A stretch of DNA of 64,000 nucleotides from Prochlorococcus sp. AG-347-L17 (GTDB lineage: Bacteria; Cyanobacteriota; Cyanobacteriia; PCC-6307; Cyanobiaceae). The stretch's first letter is position 1, and every line of letters starts with the position of its first letter. Below are positions 31,758 through 42,724 of the stretch, in pieces. Under the pieces are notes generated by a model. That model saw only the letters and a program-made list of their open reading frames with translations, had not been told where the DNA came from and made no database searches. The DNA lies in the NCBI GenBank assembly GCA_003278925.1, contig QCCN01000004.1:46052-110051 (forward strand). Direction: 5' to 3'. The position numbers were made by a program, and so were the translations under genes.

Positions 31758-33667
31758 CTTAATAGTTGAGGAGTTCTCTCTTTCTCAGGAATTTTGGTGA
31801 AATTAGAAAGAATACTTACGAATTCTTCACCATCTAATGTTTCTTTTTCGATTAATAGGTCAACTATCTTATCCATAGCTTCTCTATTTTTGCTTACTAT
31901 ATCGTATGTTTCTTTATAACAGTCTTTGACCATAACTCTTACACTTTCATCTATTTGTTTAGAGATTGAATCAGAAACTTCACTTCTAGTCATTAAATCT
32001 CTGCCAACAAATACTTCTTGATTACCACTTTCTAAAGCTATCGGACCTAAATTACTCATTCCAAATCTGGTAACCATTTGGCGGGCCATAGAAGCAACCT
32101 GTTGGAAATCACCTCCGGCTCCTGTTGTAATCTCACCTTTTCCAAAAACTACATCTTCAGCAGCTCTTCCTCCTAAAGCACCCATTATTCTCGCTTTTAG
32201 TTGAGCCCTACTAACAAGAGTTTGTTCATCATCTGGCGTAAACCAAGTTAATCCTTTAGCCTGACCTCTTGGAATAACAGTCACTTTTTGAACAGGATCG
32301 TGTGCTTTTACTAGTGAACCTATGAGAGCATGGCCAACTTCATGATAAGCAATTAGTCTCTTACTTCTACCATCTGTTAATGGAGAACCTTCCATTCCCG
32401 CGACAATCCTATCTACAGAGTCATCAATTTCTGAAATACTTATAGAGTCTTTTCTCCTCCTGGCGGTTAATATAGCAGCCTCGTTTAATAAATTTGCTAA
32501 ATCTGCTCCAGTAAAACCTGGCGTTCTTCTCGCGATGCTTTCAAGTGTTAAATCCTCTTGAAGTTTCTTATTCCTAGCATGAACTTCTAATATTGATAGT
32601 CTGCCCTTGATATCAGGAGCGTCTACAGTTACCTGTCTATCAAATCTGCCAGGTCTCATTAAAGCCGAGTCTAGAACATCGGGCCTGTTTGTGGCTGCAA
32701 TTATTATTATGCCGCTATTACCTTCGAAACCATCCATTTCAGTAAGCAATTGGTTGAGAGTTTGTTCTCTCTCATCATTACCTCCGCCAATACCAGCACC
32801 TCTTTGTCTTCCTACAGCATCAATTTCATCAATAAAAATTAAACAAGGACTATTTTCTTTAGCTTTTTTGAAAAGGTCTCTAACTCTACTAGCACCGACA
32901 CCAACAAACATTTCAACAAATTCAGAACCTGATAATGAGAAAAATGGAACACCTGCTTCACCTGCAATTGCTTTTGCTAAAAGGGTTTTACCAGTTCCAG
33001 GAGGTCCTACCAAAAGAACTCCTTTTGGAATTTTTGCTCCTACAGAAGTAAATTTTTCTGGTTTTTTCAGAAAAGTAACAACTTCCTGCAAATCCTGTTT
33101 AGCTTCATTAACACCTGCAACATCATCGAAAACAACTCCTGTTTCAGCTTCCATTGCGAATCTTGCCTTTGTTTTCCCAAACTGCATTGCTTGGCCAGGA
33201 CCTCCAGGCATACCATTTGATCTTCGTGCCAATAAAATTAAACCTCCAATTAAGATAGCTGGGAAGAGTAAATTACCCAAAATTCCTAGAGCAGGAGGGG
33301 CTGTTTTAACTGGATGGACATCAAAACTGATTCCTTCATTTTTTAAGATATTTATAAGTTCTGGAGTTAAGCCGGGAAGATCTACACGCAACCTTTGCAC
33401 TTTATTATCTAAATCCGAATCTATTGTCTCTATAACTGCATTTCTGCCTCCCTCAAAGATATCAACAGATGTAACCCTTCCCGAATTAATGTAATCTAAA
33501 AATCTGCCATAACTAACTCTTGCTACCGCTGAATTTCTTGGTGCAACAGTAGTGCCATTAGATTTGAGCGAATCAACGTTGCTTGAAGATAAAAATTGGT
33601 AGGAAAGTGCTATTACTAAAAGTATAGGTAAAGCCCATAAAATTAATGTTTTAAATTTTTGATTCAT
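31754..33667 (-). CDS. ftsH: ATP-dependent zinc metalloprotease FtsH
   Basis: I use the ATG at 33667 (637 aa, start [11 protein letters not shown]) rather than a TTG six codons earlier. An N-terminal helix, a periplasmic/lumenal region and a second helix (about 130-147) precede the AAA domain with Walker A GPPGTGKT (221-228), Walker B FIDEID, and the SRH. The zinc protease motif HEVGH is at 442-446. FtsH removes damaged photosystem II D1 and other membrane proteins. It overlaps clpP by 4 bp at the stops. The 295-aa antisense frame inside is a shadow. Confidence 0.95.
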   Translation of the reverse strand: MNQKFKTLILWALPILLVIALSYQFLSSSNVDSLKSNGTTVAPRNSAVARVSYGRFLDYINSGRVTSVDIFEGGRNAVIETIDSDLDNKVQRLRVDLPGLTPELINILKNEGISFDVHPVKTAPPALGILGNLLFPAILIGGLILLARRSNGMPGGPGQAMQFGKTKARFAMEAETGVVFDDVAGVNEAKQDLQEVVTFLKKPEKFTSVGAKIPKGVLLVGPPGTGKTLLAKAIAGEAGVPFFSLSGSEFVEMFVGVGASRVRDLFKKAKENSPCLIFIDEIDAVGRQRGAGIGGGNDEREQTLNQLLTEMDGFEGNSGIIIIAATNRPDVLDSALMRPGRFDRQVTVDAPDIKGRLSILEVHARNKKLQEDLTLESIARRTPGFTGADLANLLNEAAILTARRRKDSISISEIDDSVDRIVAGMEGSPLTDGRSKRLIAYHEVGHALIGSLVKAHDPVQKVTVIPRGQAKGLTWFTPDDEQTLVSRAQLKARIMGALGGRAAEDVVFGKGEITTGAGGDFQQVASMARQMVTRFGMSNLGPIALESGNQEVFVGRDLMTRSEVSDSISKQIDESVRVMVKDCYKETYDIVSKNREAMDKIVDLLIEKETLDGEEFVSILSNFTKIPEKERTPQLLS

Positions 33668-33775
33668 TAATTTGTAGAAAGTCAATTCTAGGATTCTAGA
33701 ATGAATCAGTGCATTTCGTTGATATTTTCTCTAACTTTATGCTTATACTACTCTTTAATGTATCTAAATTTAAAA

Positions 33776-33985
33776 ATGAAATTTGAGATCAACGATAAGG
33801 TTAAGTTGATTGCGCCGGTTTCTTACTTGAAGACGTCAGATAATATGCCGATGTTAAGACCACCTGATCTAGTGGCAATTGATGAAATTGGTGAAATCCT
33901 TTCAATTAAATCACCAGATACTGTTGAAGTAAAGTTTAGGAGAGGTTCGTTTTTAATAGATATTGATAAGATTGATAAAAATTAA
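33776..33985 (+). CDS. sipA: SipA (DUF3148), NblS-interacting regulator
   Basis: I choose the ATG at 33776 (69 aa, MKFEINDKVKL) because the preceding in-frame part is hydrophobic, low-complexity and absent from the family. The pattern YLKTSDNMPMLRPPDLVAID then VEVKFRRGSFLID matches SipA, which binds the histidine kinase NblS that controls high-light and stress genes such as hli. A single-domain SH3-like beta protein. Confidence 0.8.
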   Translation: MKFEINDKVKLIAPVSYLKTSDNMPMLRPPDLVAIDEIGEILSIKSPDTVEVKFRRGSFLIDIDKIDKN

Positions 33986-33986
33986 T

Positions 33987-35204
33987 CTAAAAGTTTTTCT
34001 TCCATCTATTGGAAATTTCTAAACATATATTTTTATTTCCAGAAATACTCAGAAAAGGTTTTGAAAAATACTTATTAGTTAATTTCAAAATATCTAACGA
34101 AGAAATTTCCTCTATTTTTGAATTTAAATCGTTCTCAGAAATTGGTGAGATACCATAACTAATTAACTGTATCTTTCTTTGTAAAATTTCATCTAGTGAT
34201 TGATTTCCTAATAAAAAAGAACCTTTTAGTTTTTCTTTTGCTAAAAAAATTTCAGCATCAGTCAAAGGATCTAAAAGTAAATTTTTCCATAGTGTTGATA
34301 AAAGTTCAAAAGCAAAAAGTGCTTGATCATTAGATACAGATAAATAAATTAAAAATGGGGCATTTCCACTCCTGATAGGATAATAAACACCTAAATCGTA
34401 AGTGATACCATGTTTTTCTCTAAAAAGTTTAAATAAAGCAGCGCTCATTCCATAAGATAAATATGACTCCAAAACCTTAAGAGGAAAATATTCACTACTT
34501 CTTCGCGAGCAAGTTTGGTCCCCAATCATCATTATTGTTTGATTTGAATCATTATTAATGTAATCAAATCTATTCGAAGTATTTAAATTATGATTTAAAA
34601 TATCTAATTTTTCTTTTAAGATTTTTTTTTCAAGTGTTCCAAAATTTTCTCCATTTATTTCGGGATTATTTGAAATTAAATACTTTTCTCTATTTTTTAA
34701 ATTTTTAAACTCAACCAAAACATCTTCATAGGTAATCTTTGAGACATCATTAGTATTACCTATTGTGTTAAAGGCATAAGGATGATTTGAGTAAACAATT
34801 TTTCTCCATTTTTCAAAACAGACATTGAATGGATTCTCTCTATCTTTTTTAATGTGATCAATAGAAGATTTTTTTACTTTTTTAAATTCAGTTTCCGAGA
34901 GGATTGGTTTATTAATTATTAAGTCTAATAAAGGGAATAATTTGCTGAAATGTTCATTTACGGATTTAATACTTATTGAAATACCATCTTCAAATATTTC
35001 TTGATTTAATTCTGCTCCATAGGACTCAATATATTCAGAGAGAGTGAAATTGTTAAAACCTTCACATCCTCTGGTAAGTAATGAACAAAGGATCTTGTTT
35101 ATCCCTTTTTTGCCAGTACTATCCATATTACTACCCCCTTTAATCCAAATTGAAGCAGTTGAAAAATTTCTTTTTTTATTATTTAAAAAATATTTTTTTA
35201 ACAT
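33987..35204 (-). CDS. M16 peptidase-like protein, catalytically degenerate
   Basis: The 405-aa protein has the M16 (insulinase/PqqL-type) fold but lacks the HxxEH zinc motif in its N-terminal domain. It begins 7 bp inside the stop of the upstream active M16 gene, so the two are made together. Such pairs act as heterodimers in which one subunit is catalytic. Probably periplasmic or cytoplasmic; there is no signal peptide. Confidence 0.85.
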   Translation of the reverse strand: MLKKYFLNNKKRNFSTASIWIKGGSNMDSTGKKGINKILCSLLTRGCEGFNNFTLSEYIESYGAELNQEIFEDGISISIKSVNEHFSKLFPLLDLIINKPILSETEFKKVKKSSIDHIKKDRENPFNVCFEKWRKIVYSNHPYAFNTIGNTNDVSKITYEDVLVEFKNLKNREKYLISNNPEINGENFGTLEKKILKEKLDILNHNLNTSNRFDYINNDSNQTIMMIGDQTCSRRSSEYFPLKVLESYLSYGMSAALFKLFREKHGITYDLGVYYPIRSGNAPFLIYLSVSNDQALFAFELLSTLWKNLLLDPLTDAEIFLAKEKLKGSFLLGNQSLDEILQRKIQLISYGISPISENDLNSKIEEISSLDILKLTNKYFSKPFLSISGNKNICLEISNRWKKNF

Positions 35205-36448
35205 TTACCAGGGGATGCAACTAATGTAAATTTATCTCCACGGATATATTCTGTGATCTCTTTGAAGTTATCCAAATCATTCCAATATTTTAAATGACTC
35301 TCTAAATTATTTATTGAAGATTTTCTCCCCCAAAGAAGTTCATTTCCAAAGAATGAAGAGAGTTGTGTAGATGTCTCTAAATTAAAGATATAGTTACTTT
35401 TAACAATGTTTATTGCTTTTTTTATTTCATCCAAAGCCAAGACTTTACTATTTGAGATTTCATCTATTGTTTTATTAATTTGCTTTTCTACTAAATCAAT
35501 ATCTTTAGACTCACAACTTGCTTCCATTATAAATAATCCTCCTAATTCTCCAGCATTTACATCTACATATACCGATTCAACAAGATTACTATCTTCTTTT
35601 AAAATTTTAACTAATCTGCTGTTTCTTCCAACAGAGAGTATAGATGCTAATATCTCAAGTCCAATAATATTTTTTTGATCATTTAGGTTTGGGATAAACC
35701 AAGCCATAAATATTCTTGAAAACTCTAAATTATCAAACTTAACTGACTCTCTACCATTTCTTATTTTTAAAGAAGGTTTATTTTTTAGATTTATTAAATT
35801 TGGACTTTCTTTTATGCCAGATAAATCACTTTTTTCAAAAATTTTATAAATTTCATCGGAGAGATTCCCCGCAATTGCAATACAAATTTTTTCGGTAGTG
35901 TAATGTTTGCTATGAAATTTCACAAGGTCATTTATCTCTAAGTTTTTAATACTATGTTCAGTTCCCAAGATCGAATTGGCATAATTAGGACTTAACCAAA
36001 CCCTTTTCAAAAAATAATTAAATAGTCTCTCTTCAGGCTGATCATTTTGTTGTTTTATTTCATCAATAACTACCCCTTTTTCTTTTATAAATTCATCAGG
36101 ATTAAAATCTGGAGCAACGACAATATTTGTCAAAAGAGCAAGTGATTCTTTAAAGTTATTGGGTGGAACTAAGACATGGTAATGTACATCATCATAACCA
36201 GTTGAAGCGTTACTTATTCCGCCTAGTGATTCAATTTTATGGTCAAACTCACCTGGCATTATTTTGTTAGATCCTTTAAAAATCATATGTTCTAGAAAAT
36301 GAGCAGTGCCATTTTTATCAACATCCTCAAATGAAGAACCTGCTTTGCACCAAATATCAATGCTTATAAGCGGCAATTCTTTATTGTCCACAAAAACACA
36401 TCTAGTTTTGCTTGAATGGGTGTAGTAGTTAACGTCTCCTACTTTCAT
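35198..36448 (-). CDS. M16 family zinc metallopeptidase
   Basis: The 416-aa protein has the zinc motif HFLEH (50-54) with the downstream Glu segment NPDEFIKEKGVVIDEIKQQ. It is an M16 peptidase related to processing peptidase and PqqL and should cut peptides. It precedes its inactive partner by overlap (35198-35204). The substrate cannot be read. Confidence 0.9.
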   Translation of the reverse strand: MKVGDVNYYTHSSKTRCVFVDNKELPLISIDIWCKAGSSFEDVDKNGTAHFLEHMIFKGSNKIMPGEFDHKIESLGGISNASTGYDDVHYHVLVPPNNFKESLALLTNIVVAPDFNPDEFIKEKGVVIDEIKQQNDQPEERLFNYFLKRVWLSPNYANSILGTEHSIKNLEINDLVKFHSKHYTTEKICIAIAGNLSDEIYKIFEKSDLSGIKESPNLINLKNKPSLKIRNGRESVKFDNLEFSRIFMAWFIPNLNDQKNIIGLEILASILSVGRNSRLVKILKEDSNLVESVYVDVNAGELGGLFIMEASCESKDIDLVEKQINKTIDEISNSKVLALDEIKKAINIVKSNYIFNLETSTQLSSFFGNELLWGRKSSINNLESHLKYWNDLDNFKEITEYIRGDKFTLVASPGKC

Positions 36449-36465
36449 TTCTGTTCTCTCTTTAA

Positions 36466-37214
<749 letters not shown>

Positions 37215-37215
<1 letters not shown>

Positions 37216-38129
37216 TGAAATTAAAAATATTCAAAAATTTATTTATTTATTTTTTATTATTTACACCAATATCTCTTGGTGTTATTTCCTGTTCTGGAAA
37301 TAATAAATCTAGTTCAAAATTTAAAGAGGAAATAACTTCAGATTTCATACCTCCTATTAAAGCTGTTGCGGCACTTGGTCAACTTTCTCCCTCGGGAGAG
37401 ATTAGACAATTGGCAGCTCCAATAAGTCAGTTTGGCTCTTCCCCCCGAATTGTCGAAATTTTAATAAATGAAGGGGATTTCGTAAAAAAAGGTGATATCC
37501 TTGCAATCTTTGAAAATGGAGAAAAATTAATCGCTGATCTTGAAAGAAACGAAAATCTAATTAATACTATTAACGAAGAAATTACCCTAAAGAAAGATCA
37601 AATTCAAAGGTATGAGTTGGCTTTGAACAAAGATGTATATTCGTTTGTAGAGTTTTCACAGAGAAAAGATGAATTATTAAAATTGCAAAAACAGAAAATA
37701 AACCTTATCGGAGATCAAAAAAACATCAAAATAGATCTATTTAATTCAAAACTAAGGAGTCCAATCGATGGTTTTATCCTTGGAATAAACACGAGAGTTG
37801 GTGAAAGGCCTCAAAATGAAGGGATTTTGGATATTGGTTCTAGTCAAAAAATGGAAGCTTTGATAGAGGTTTATGAATCAGACATCGATAGGGTCTATAT
37901 CTCTCAGAATGTTGAATTGAGCAGTGAGAATGGAGGTTTCCAAAAAAATCTTAAGGGAAAGGTGATTAGGATTAGTCCACAGGTAAAACAAAGAAAAGTT
38001 CTATCGACTGATCCAACAGGGGATGCTGATTCACGAATTATCGAGGTACTAGTAAAACTAGATCAAGATTCTATAGATATCGTTCAAAACTATGCAGGAA
38101 TGAAAGTGATTGCAAAATTTATTCCCTAA
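37215..38129 (+). CDS. devB: DevB-type membrane fusion protein (HlyD family)
   Basis: The 304-aa protein has a lipoprotein-like signal (hydrophobic start, VISC near residue 26), a lipoyl/hairpin arrangement with paired coiled-coil segments (about 110-165) and a beta-barrel-like region (VGERPQNEG, DADSRIIEVLVKLDQ). It fits the DevB exporter adaptor. In heterocyst-formers DevBCA exports glycolipid; here the cargo is unknown. TAATG overlaps link it to pcyA and devC. Confidence 0.85.
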
Positions 38130-39301
38130 TGAGTTTTTCTTTTTTAAAATTTAGAAAAATACCATTAGCTTGGTTGTTATTAACTAGGCAACCATTAAGG
38201 TTAGCAGTAGCCATTGCCGGAATCAGTTTTGCAGGGATTTTGATGTTTATGCAATTAGGTTTTAGAGATGGTCTATTTGATACGAGCGTAACTATTCATA
38301 AACTTCTAGATGCAGATCTTGTTTTAATAAGTCCCAGATCAAAAAGTTCTATAAGCATGAGTGGATTCCCAAAAAGAAGATTAATTCAAACTCTCGCAGT
38401 AGAGGATGTTGAAAAAACTGCTCCCGTTAATCTAAATTATTTACTTTGGAGAAATCCCGAAAATCTTAAAACTAGATCAATTCTTGCATTAGGTTTTAAT
38501 CCCTCCGATTCACTTCTTTTAGATGAGGGATTCTCAAAGAAAGCTTATAAATTGAGAAATCCATCAAGAGTTCTTTTTGACAAACTATCTAGACCTGAAT
38601 TTGGACCGATTGAAGAATGGTTCTTATCTGAAAAAAAAGTTGAGACTGAGGTTGCTGGTAAAAGAGTAATTGTTGAGGGCCTTGTGGAGTTGGGACCATC
38701 TTTTGGCGCAGATGGTAATTTGATAACTAGTCGAGAAACCTTCTTAAGACTTTTTCCTGCTAATCCTCCTGGCAGTATAGAAATTGGTTTGGTAAAGCTA
38801 AAAAAAGGATCTGATCCTGAATTGATTTCAAGGATATTAAATAACTCACTACCAAATGATGTAAGGGTTCTTACAAAAAATCAATTTATAGAATTTGAGA
38901 AGAATTATTGGAAAAATAGTACTGCAATAGGTTTTATATTTAGTTTGGGAGCATTGATGGGTTTCGTTGTAGGGTGTGTGGTTGTTTATCAAATTCTTTA
39001 TAGTGACGTTACAGATCACCTCCCAGAGTACGCTACCTTATTGGCAATGGGGTATAGACTTAAGTCCCTTTTCTTTGTTGTAGCTAGAGAGGGTTTTTTG
39101 TTGGCACTGTTTGGTTATTTACCTGCTTATTTCTCTGGTCAAATACTTTACTCAGTTATAAGAAGTTCTACTAAACTCCCAATAATAATGGACGCAGACA
39201 AAACTATTTTAATTTTCGTATTAGTTTTAGTTATGTGTATGGGGTCCGCCGCTGTTGCGATGCGTAAATTAGTTGACGCTGATCCTGCTGAAATTTTTTA
39301 A
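38129..39301 (+). CDS. devC: DevC-type ABC transporter permease
   Basis: The 390-aa protein has an N-terminal helix, a large extracytoplasmic region (about 45-270) and three C-terminal helices (about 275-300, 320-340 and 360-380), the FtsX/MacB-like plan of DevC. The segment SDVTDHLPEYATLLAMGY is typical. It partners the DevA ATPase and DevB adaptor. Confidence 0.88.
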   Translation: MSFSFLKFRKIPLAWLLLTRQPLRLAVAIAGISFAGILMFMQLGFRDGLFDTSVTIHKLLDADLVLISPRSKSSISMSGFPKRRLIQTLAVEDVEKTAPVNLNYLLWRNPENLKTRSILALGFNPSDSLLLDEGFSKKAYKLRNPSRVLFDKLSRPEFGPIEEWFLSEKKVETEVAGKRVIVEGLVELGPSFGADGNLITSRETFLRLFPANPPGSIEIGLVKLKKGSDPELISRILNNSLPNDVRVLTKNQFIEFEKNYWKNSTAIGFIFSLGALMGFVVGCVVVYQILYSDVTDHLPEYATLLAMGYRLKSLFFVVAREGFLLALFGYLPAYFSGQILYSVIRSSTKLPIIMDADKTILIFVLVLVMCMGSAAVAMRKLVDADPAEIF

Positions 39302-39314
39302 CAATTGAAGATAA

Positions 39315-40043
39315 ATGGTTAAAGCTAATAAATCAAAAAATAAAGTTAAAAACCTCAAAACAGTCTCAATAAATAATTTGAGTCACTTTTATGGAAAAAA
39401 TGAGAATAAAAAACAAGTTCTTAATGACGTTAATTTAAATATTGATAAAGGAGAGTTGGTTCTTTTGAAAGGACCTTCTGGGTGTGGTAAAACGACTCTT
39501 TTAACATTAATTGGTGCCTTAAGAACCTGTCAAAGTGGAGATTTAACGGTATTAAATAATCAGTTAAATGGAGCATCAAGGAAAACTCGTCAGATTCTTA
39601 GAAGAAGTATTGGAATGATTTTTCAAGGTCACAATCTGCTGAGATGTTTAACAGCAGAACAAAATGTCCAGATGGGCGCCGATTTAATAAAAGGTTTAAC
39701 ATATCTGCAAAGACGTGAAATAGCACGGAATTGGTTGTCAGCAGTAGGATTAGAAGATCATCATAAAAAGTTGCCAAATGACTTATCTGGTGGGCAGAAA
39801 CAGAGAGTAGCAATTGCTCGAGCTTTATCTGCTAATCCAAAACTTTTATTAGCTGATGAGCCGACTTCTGCTTTAGATAGTGTCACAGGAAGAGAAATAG
39901 TAACCCTTTTAAGGAAACTAGCAAAAGAGCAAAATTGTTCTGTACTTATGGTGACGCATGATCCAAGAATCTCTGATATGGCTGATAGGATATTAAATAT
40001 GGAAGATGGTAAAATATATAGTGCACATAGTGAGCTAATATAA
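39315..40043 (+). CDS. devA: DevA-type ABC transporter ATP-binding protein
   Basis: The 242-aa ATPase has Walker A GPSGCGKT (about 51-58), MIFQGHNLL, signature LSGGQKQR, Walker B LLADEP and switch VTHDPR. It belongs to the MacB/LolD/DevA group that drives mechanotransmission-type export. It lies 13 bp after devC, completing pcyA-devBCA. Confidence 0.9.
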   Translation: MVKANKSKNKVKNLKTVSINNLSHFYGKNENKKQVLNDVNLNIDKGELVLLKGPSGCGKTTLLTLIGALRTCQSGDLTVLNNQLNGASRKTRQILRRSIGMIFQGHNLLRCLTAEQNVQMGADLIKGLTYLQRREIARNWLSAVGLEDHHKKLPNDLSGGQKQRVAIARALSANPKLLLADEPTSALDSVTGREIVTLLRKLAKEQNCSVLMVTHDPRISDMADRILNMEDGKIYSAHSELI

Positions 40044-40061
40044 TTAAAAGTTAAAAATTTT

Positions 40062-40211
40062 ATGTCTAAGAGAAGGAATCTAAAAAAAGAAAAGCAGGAA
40101 CGTAATAGAGCCTATGCTAGAAAATTCAAAAAAAGGAAATTAAGAACTGATGGAAGACCTGATGGTGGAAACGTTACAGGCACAGCAAATAATGGCGGTG
40201 CAGCTGATTAG
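40062..40211 (+). CDS. Conserved small basic protein (49 aa)
   Basis: The frame encodes MSKRRNLKKEKQERNRAYAR and ends GNVTGTANNGGAAD. It has a highly basic N-terminal half and a Gly/Asn-rich tail. This sort of sequence is conserved in marine picocyanobacteria by my recollection. It could bind RNA or ribosomes, but this is inference. Confidence 0.65.
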   Translation: MSKRRNLKKEKQERNRAYARKFKKRKLRTDGRPDGGNVTGTANNGGAAD

Positions 40212-40272
40212 GGAATATCTTTTATTTTTATCTTTTGGAGTTTAATATATGATGCATATTTAAGACATAATC

Positions 40273-41184
40273 ATGAATGTAAGTATAGTTATACCGACTT
40301 ACAATAGATTACCTATATTAGAGAAATGTCTATTTGCGCTTGAGAATCAAAAATTAAATACAAATATCAGTAATTATGAAGTAATAGTAGTTGATGATGG
40401 ATCAACTGATGGAACAACTTCATGGATAAATAAAAACAAAGCTAATCTCCCACACGTTATTCTATTTCAGCAAGAACATGGTGGACCTGCACTCGGAAGA
40501 AATCTTGGAGTAATTAAATCAAAATATGAAATTATTATATTCATTGATAGTGATCTTATTGTTTTAGACAATTTTATAAATTGCCACGTAGAAAAATTAC
40601 TTGCCTCTTGGAGAAAAAATGATAAAAAATGTTTTACCTATGGCTCGGTAGTCAATACATCTAATTTTCTAAATCCTCAGAGTGAAAAATATAAAATAAT
40701 TGACACTTCTTTTGCATACTTTGCTACTGGAAATGTAGCGATATCAAAAGAATTGATTTTAAGTGTGGGATTATTTGATACTTCTTTTAGTCTTTACGGT
40801 TGGGAGGATTTAGAACTTGGAGAAAGATTAAAAAAAATTGGGACAAAATTAATTAAATGCCCAAATGCAGTAGGTTTTCATTGGCATCCGCCATTTAATT
40901 GCGAACAAATAAATTCATTAATAGCTCAAGAAAAAGAGAGAGCAAAAATGGCCTTAGTGTTTTATAAGAAACATCCAAATTTAAGGGTTAGATTTATGAT
41001 TCAATTTACTCCTCTCCATAATTTACTTTGGCAAATCCTTTGCTTGGGAGGACTAATCACTGTTGATAGAATTCTTCCTTTATTAAGATTCCTAGTAAAT
41101 ACACAAAGAAATAGACTTGCACTTGAGATACTTAGGATCCCTCTAAATATGATATACATTAAAGAGTTAACCAAATCAAGATAA
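40273..41184 (+). CDS. GT2-family glycosyltransferase
   Basis: The 303-aa protein has the GT-A fold signatures: VSIVIPTYNR at the N-terminus, VVDDGSTDGT, the metal-binding FIDSD and the acceptor/catalytic region WEDLELGERL. The last 60 residues are hydrophobic or basic and may lie at the membrane. It should transfer a sugar to a lipid or polysaccharide precursor; donor and acceptor are unknown. It stands just upstream of the rpsB leader. Confidence 0.88.
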   Translation: MNVSIVIPTYNRLPILEKCLFALENQKLNTNISNYEVIVVDDGSTDGTTSWINKNKANLPHVILFQQEHGGPALGRNLGVIKSKYEIIIFIDSDLIVLDNFINCHVEKLLASWRKNDKKCFTYGSVVNTSNFLNPQSEKYKIIDTSFAYFATGNVAISKELILSVGLFDTSFSLYGWEDLELGERLKKIGTKLIKCPNAVGFHWHPPFNCEQINSLIAQEKERAKMALVFYKKHPNLRVRFMIQFTPLHNLLWQILCLGGLITVDRILPLLRFLVNTQRNRLALEILRIPLNMIYIKELTKSR

Positions 41185-41203
41185 AAAACTTTTAGAAATA
41201 CAC

Positions 41204-41221
41204 ATTACTTGCTAAAGTAAT
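41204..41221 (+). other. Small hairpin upstream of the rpsB leader
   Basis: ATTACTT (41204-41210) and AAGTAAT (41215-41221) form a perfect 7-bp stem with a 4-base loop. The palindrome TTAGTACTAA (41221-41230) directly follows. It may end the glycosyltransferase message or be part of the rpsB leader. Confidence 0.35.
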
Positions 41222-41238
41222 TAGTACTAAAATTCACA

Positions 41239-41302
41239 CATCTGACAGTTTCGGGTGAATTATCAATATTAATTCCCCGTCAGATGGAGGCTAACCCGAA
41301 AC
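41239..41302 (+). promoter_or_regulatory. rpsB 5' leader with two interleaved perfect stems
   Basis: CATCTGAC (41239-41246) pairs with GTCAGATG (41279-41286), and GTTTCGGGT (41248-41256) pairs with ACCCGAAAC (41294-41302). The order is a, b, a', b', so the stems can form a pseudoknot or compete. The second stem is followed by CCTTTTTAAATT just before the rpsB ATG (41315), which is terminator-like. GGAGG (41286-41290) lies between the closing arms, 24 bases from the start. Likely an S2 autoregulatory or attenuation element. Confidence 0.75.
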
Positions 41303-41314
41303 CCTTTTTAAATT

Positions 41315-42019
41315 ATGGCTGTTGTATCACTATCAGAAATGATGGAAGCTGGTGCTCATTTTGGGCATCAAACTAGACGTTGGAATCCCAAGATGTCTAA
41401 GTATATATATTGCGCGAGAAATGGAGTTCATATTATTGATCTCGTAAAAACAGCATTGTGTATGAACAATGCATATAAATGGACGCGAAACGCTGCAAAA
41501 AGCGGTAAACGTTTCCTATTTGTCGGTACAAAAAAACAAGCCTCAGATGTAGTAGCTCAGGAAGCCACACGCTGTGGAGCTGCTTATGTAAATCAAAGAT
41601 GGCTTGGAGGGATGTTGACTAATTGGACAACGATGAAGGCTAGAATTGAAAGATTAAAGGATCTAGAAAGAATGGAAAGTAGTGGCTCAATAGCAATGAG
41701 GCCTAAAAAAGAGGCTGCAGTATTAAGGAGAGAACTTGAAAGATTACAAAAATACTTAGGTGGACTTAAGGGTATGAGAAGATTACCAGATGTAGTTGTA
41801 TTGGTTGATCAGAGAAGAGAATCTAATGCAGTATTAGAAGCTAGAAAATTAGATATCTCACTAGTATCAATGTTGGATACGAATTGCGATCCGGATTTGT
41901 GTGAAGTTCCAATTCCTTGTAACGATGATGCCGTTAGATCTGTGCAACTTATTTTAGGAAGACTTGCAGATGCCATAAATGAGGGTAGAAAGGGCTCTAA
42001 TGCCGAAAGAAAAAATTAA
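41315..42019 (+). CDS. rpsB: 30S ribosomal protein S2
   Basis: The 234-aa protein matches S2 throughout: [20 protein letters not shown] at the start, then [13 protein letters not shown] and [21 protein letters not shown]2 is a late-binding 30S protein needed for S1 recruitment in many bacteria. It lies 44 bp before tsf, the usual pairing. The leader stems suggest autoregulation. Confidence 0.97.
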   Translation: MAVVSLSEMMEAGAHFGHQTRRWNPKMSKYIYCARNGVHIIDLVKTALCMNNAYKWTRNAAKSGKRFLFVGTKKQASDVVAQEATRCGAAYVNQRWLGGMLTNWTTMKARIERLKDLERMESSGSIAMRPKKEAAVLRRELERLQKYLGGLKGMRRLPDVVVLVDQRRESNAVLEARKLDISLVSMLDTNCDPDLCEVPIPCNDDAVRSVQLILGRLADAINEGRKGSNAERKN

Positions 42020-42063
42020 ATTCTAATTTAAAACTTACTATTCACTATTTTTTATTACTTCAA

Positions 42064-42720
42064 ATGGGAAACATTACAGCAAAACTTGTAAAAGATCTTA
42101 GAGACAAAACTGGCGCAGGAATGATGGACTGCAAAAAAGCACTTAACGAAACTGAAGGGAATATAGATAAAGCTTTGGAATGGTTAAGAAAGAAAGGCAT
42201 TGCTAGTGCCGAAAAGAAATCGGGAAGAGTAGCGGCCGAAGGGTCAATTGGTAGTTATATTCATACTGGATCAAGAGTAGGAGTTTTACTAGAGTTAAAT
42301 TGTGAAACTGATTTCGTTGCTAGAGGTGATATATTCCAATCTCTGTTGAAGGATGTCTCAATGCAAGTAGCAGCATGCCCAAATGTTGAGTATGTATCAA
42401 TTGATGAAATACCAGAAGATGTTGTGGAGAAAGAAAAGCAGATTGAAATGGGTAGGGATGATTTATCTGGAAAACCAGAACAAATTAAAGAAAAAATAGT
42501 TGAAGGGAGAATAGCAAAAAGACTTAATGAGCTTGTTTTGCTCTCACAACCCTACATTAAAGATAGTTCTCTAACAGTTGAGGATCTTGTTAAACAAGCA
42601 GCTGCAAAAATTGGGGAAAATATCAAAGTAAGACGCTTTACAAGATATACATTGGGAGAAGGTATCGAAAAAAATCAGATGGACTTTGCTGAAGAGGTCG
42701 CATCAATGCAAACAAACTAG
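42064..42720 (+). CDS. tsf: Elongation factor Ts
   Basis: The 218-aa protein has the EF-Ts N-terminal motif [20 protein letters not shown] and the [10 protein letters not shown] and [13 protein letters not shown] segments. It recycles EF-Tu from GDP to GTP. It forms an operon with rpsB, and the following unknown gene begins 5 bases after its stop. Confidence 0.97.
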   Translation: MGNITAKLVKDLRDKTGAGMMDCKKALNETEGNIDKALEWLRKKGIASAEKKSGRVAAEGSIGSYIHTGSRVGVLLELNCETDFVARGDIFQSLLKDVSMQVAACPNVEYVSIDEIPEDVVEKEKQIEMGRDDLSGKPEQIKEKIVEGRIAKRLNELVLLSQPYIKDSSLTVEDLVKQAAAKIGENIKVRRFTRYTLGEGIEKNQMDFAEEVASMQTN

Positions 42721-42724
42721 TCAC

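Noticed and set aside
32607..33494. 295-codon plus-strand frame antisense to ftsH
   Set aside because: It lies wholly inside the well-supported ftsH coding sequence; composition is that of a reverse-strand shadow with no motif.
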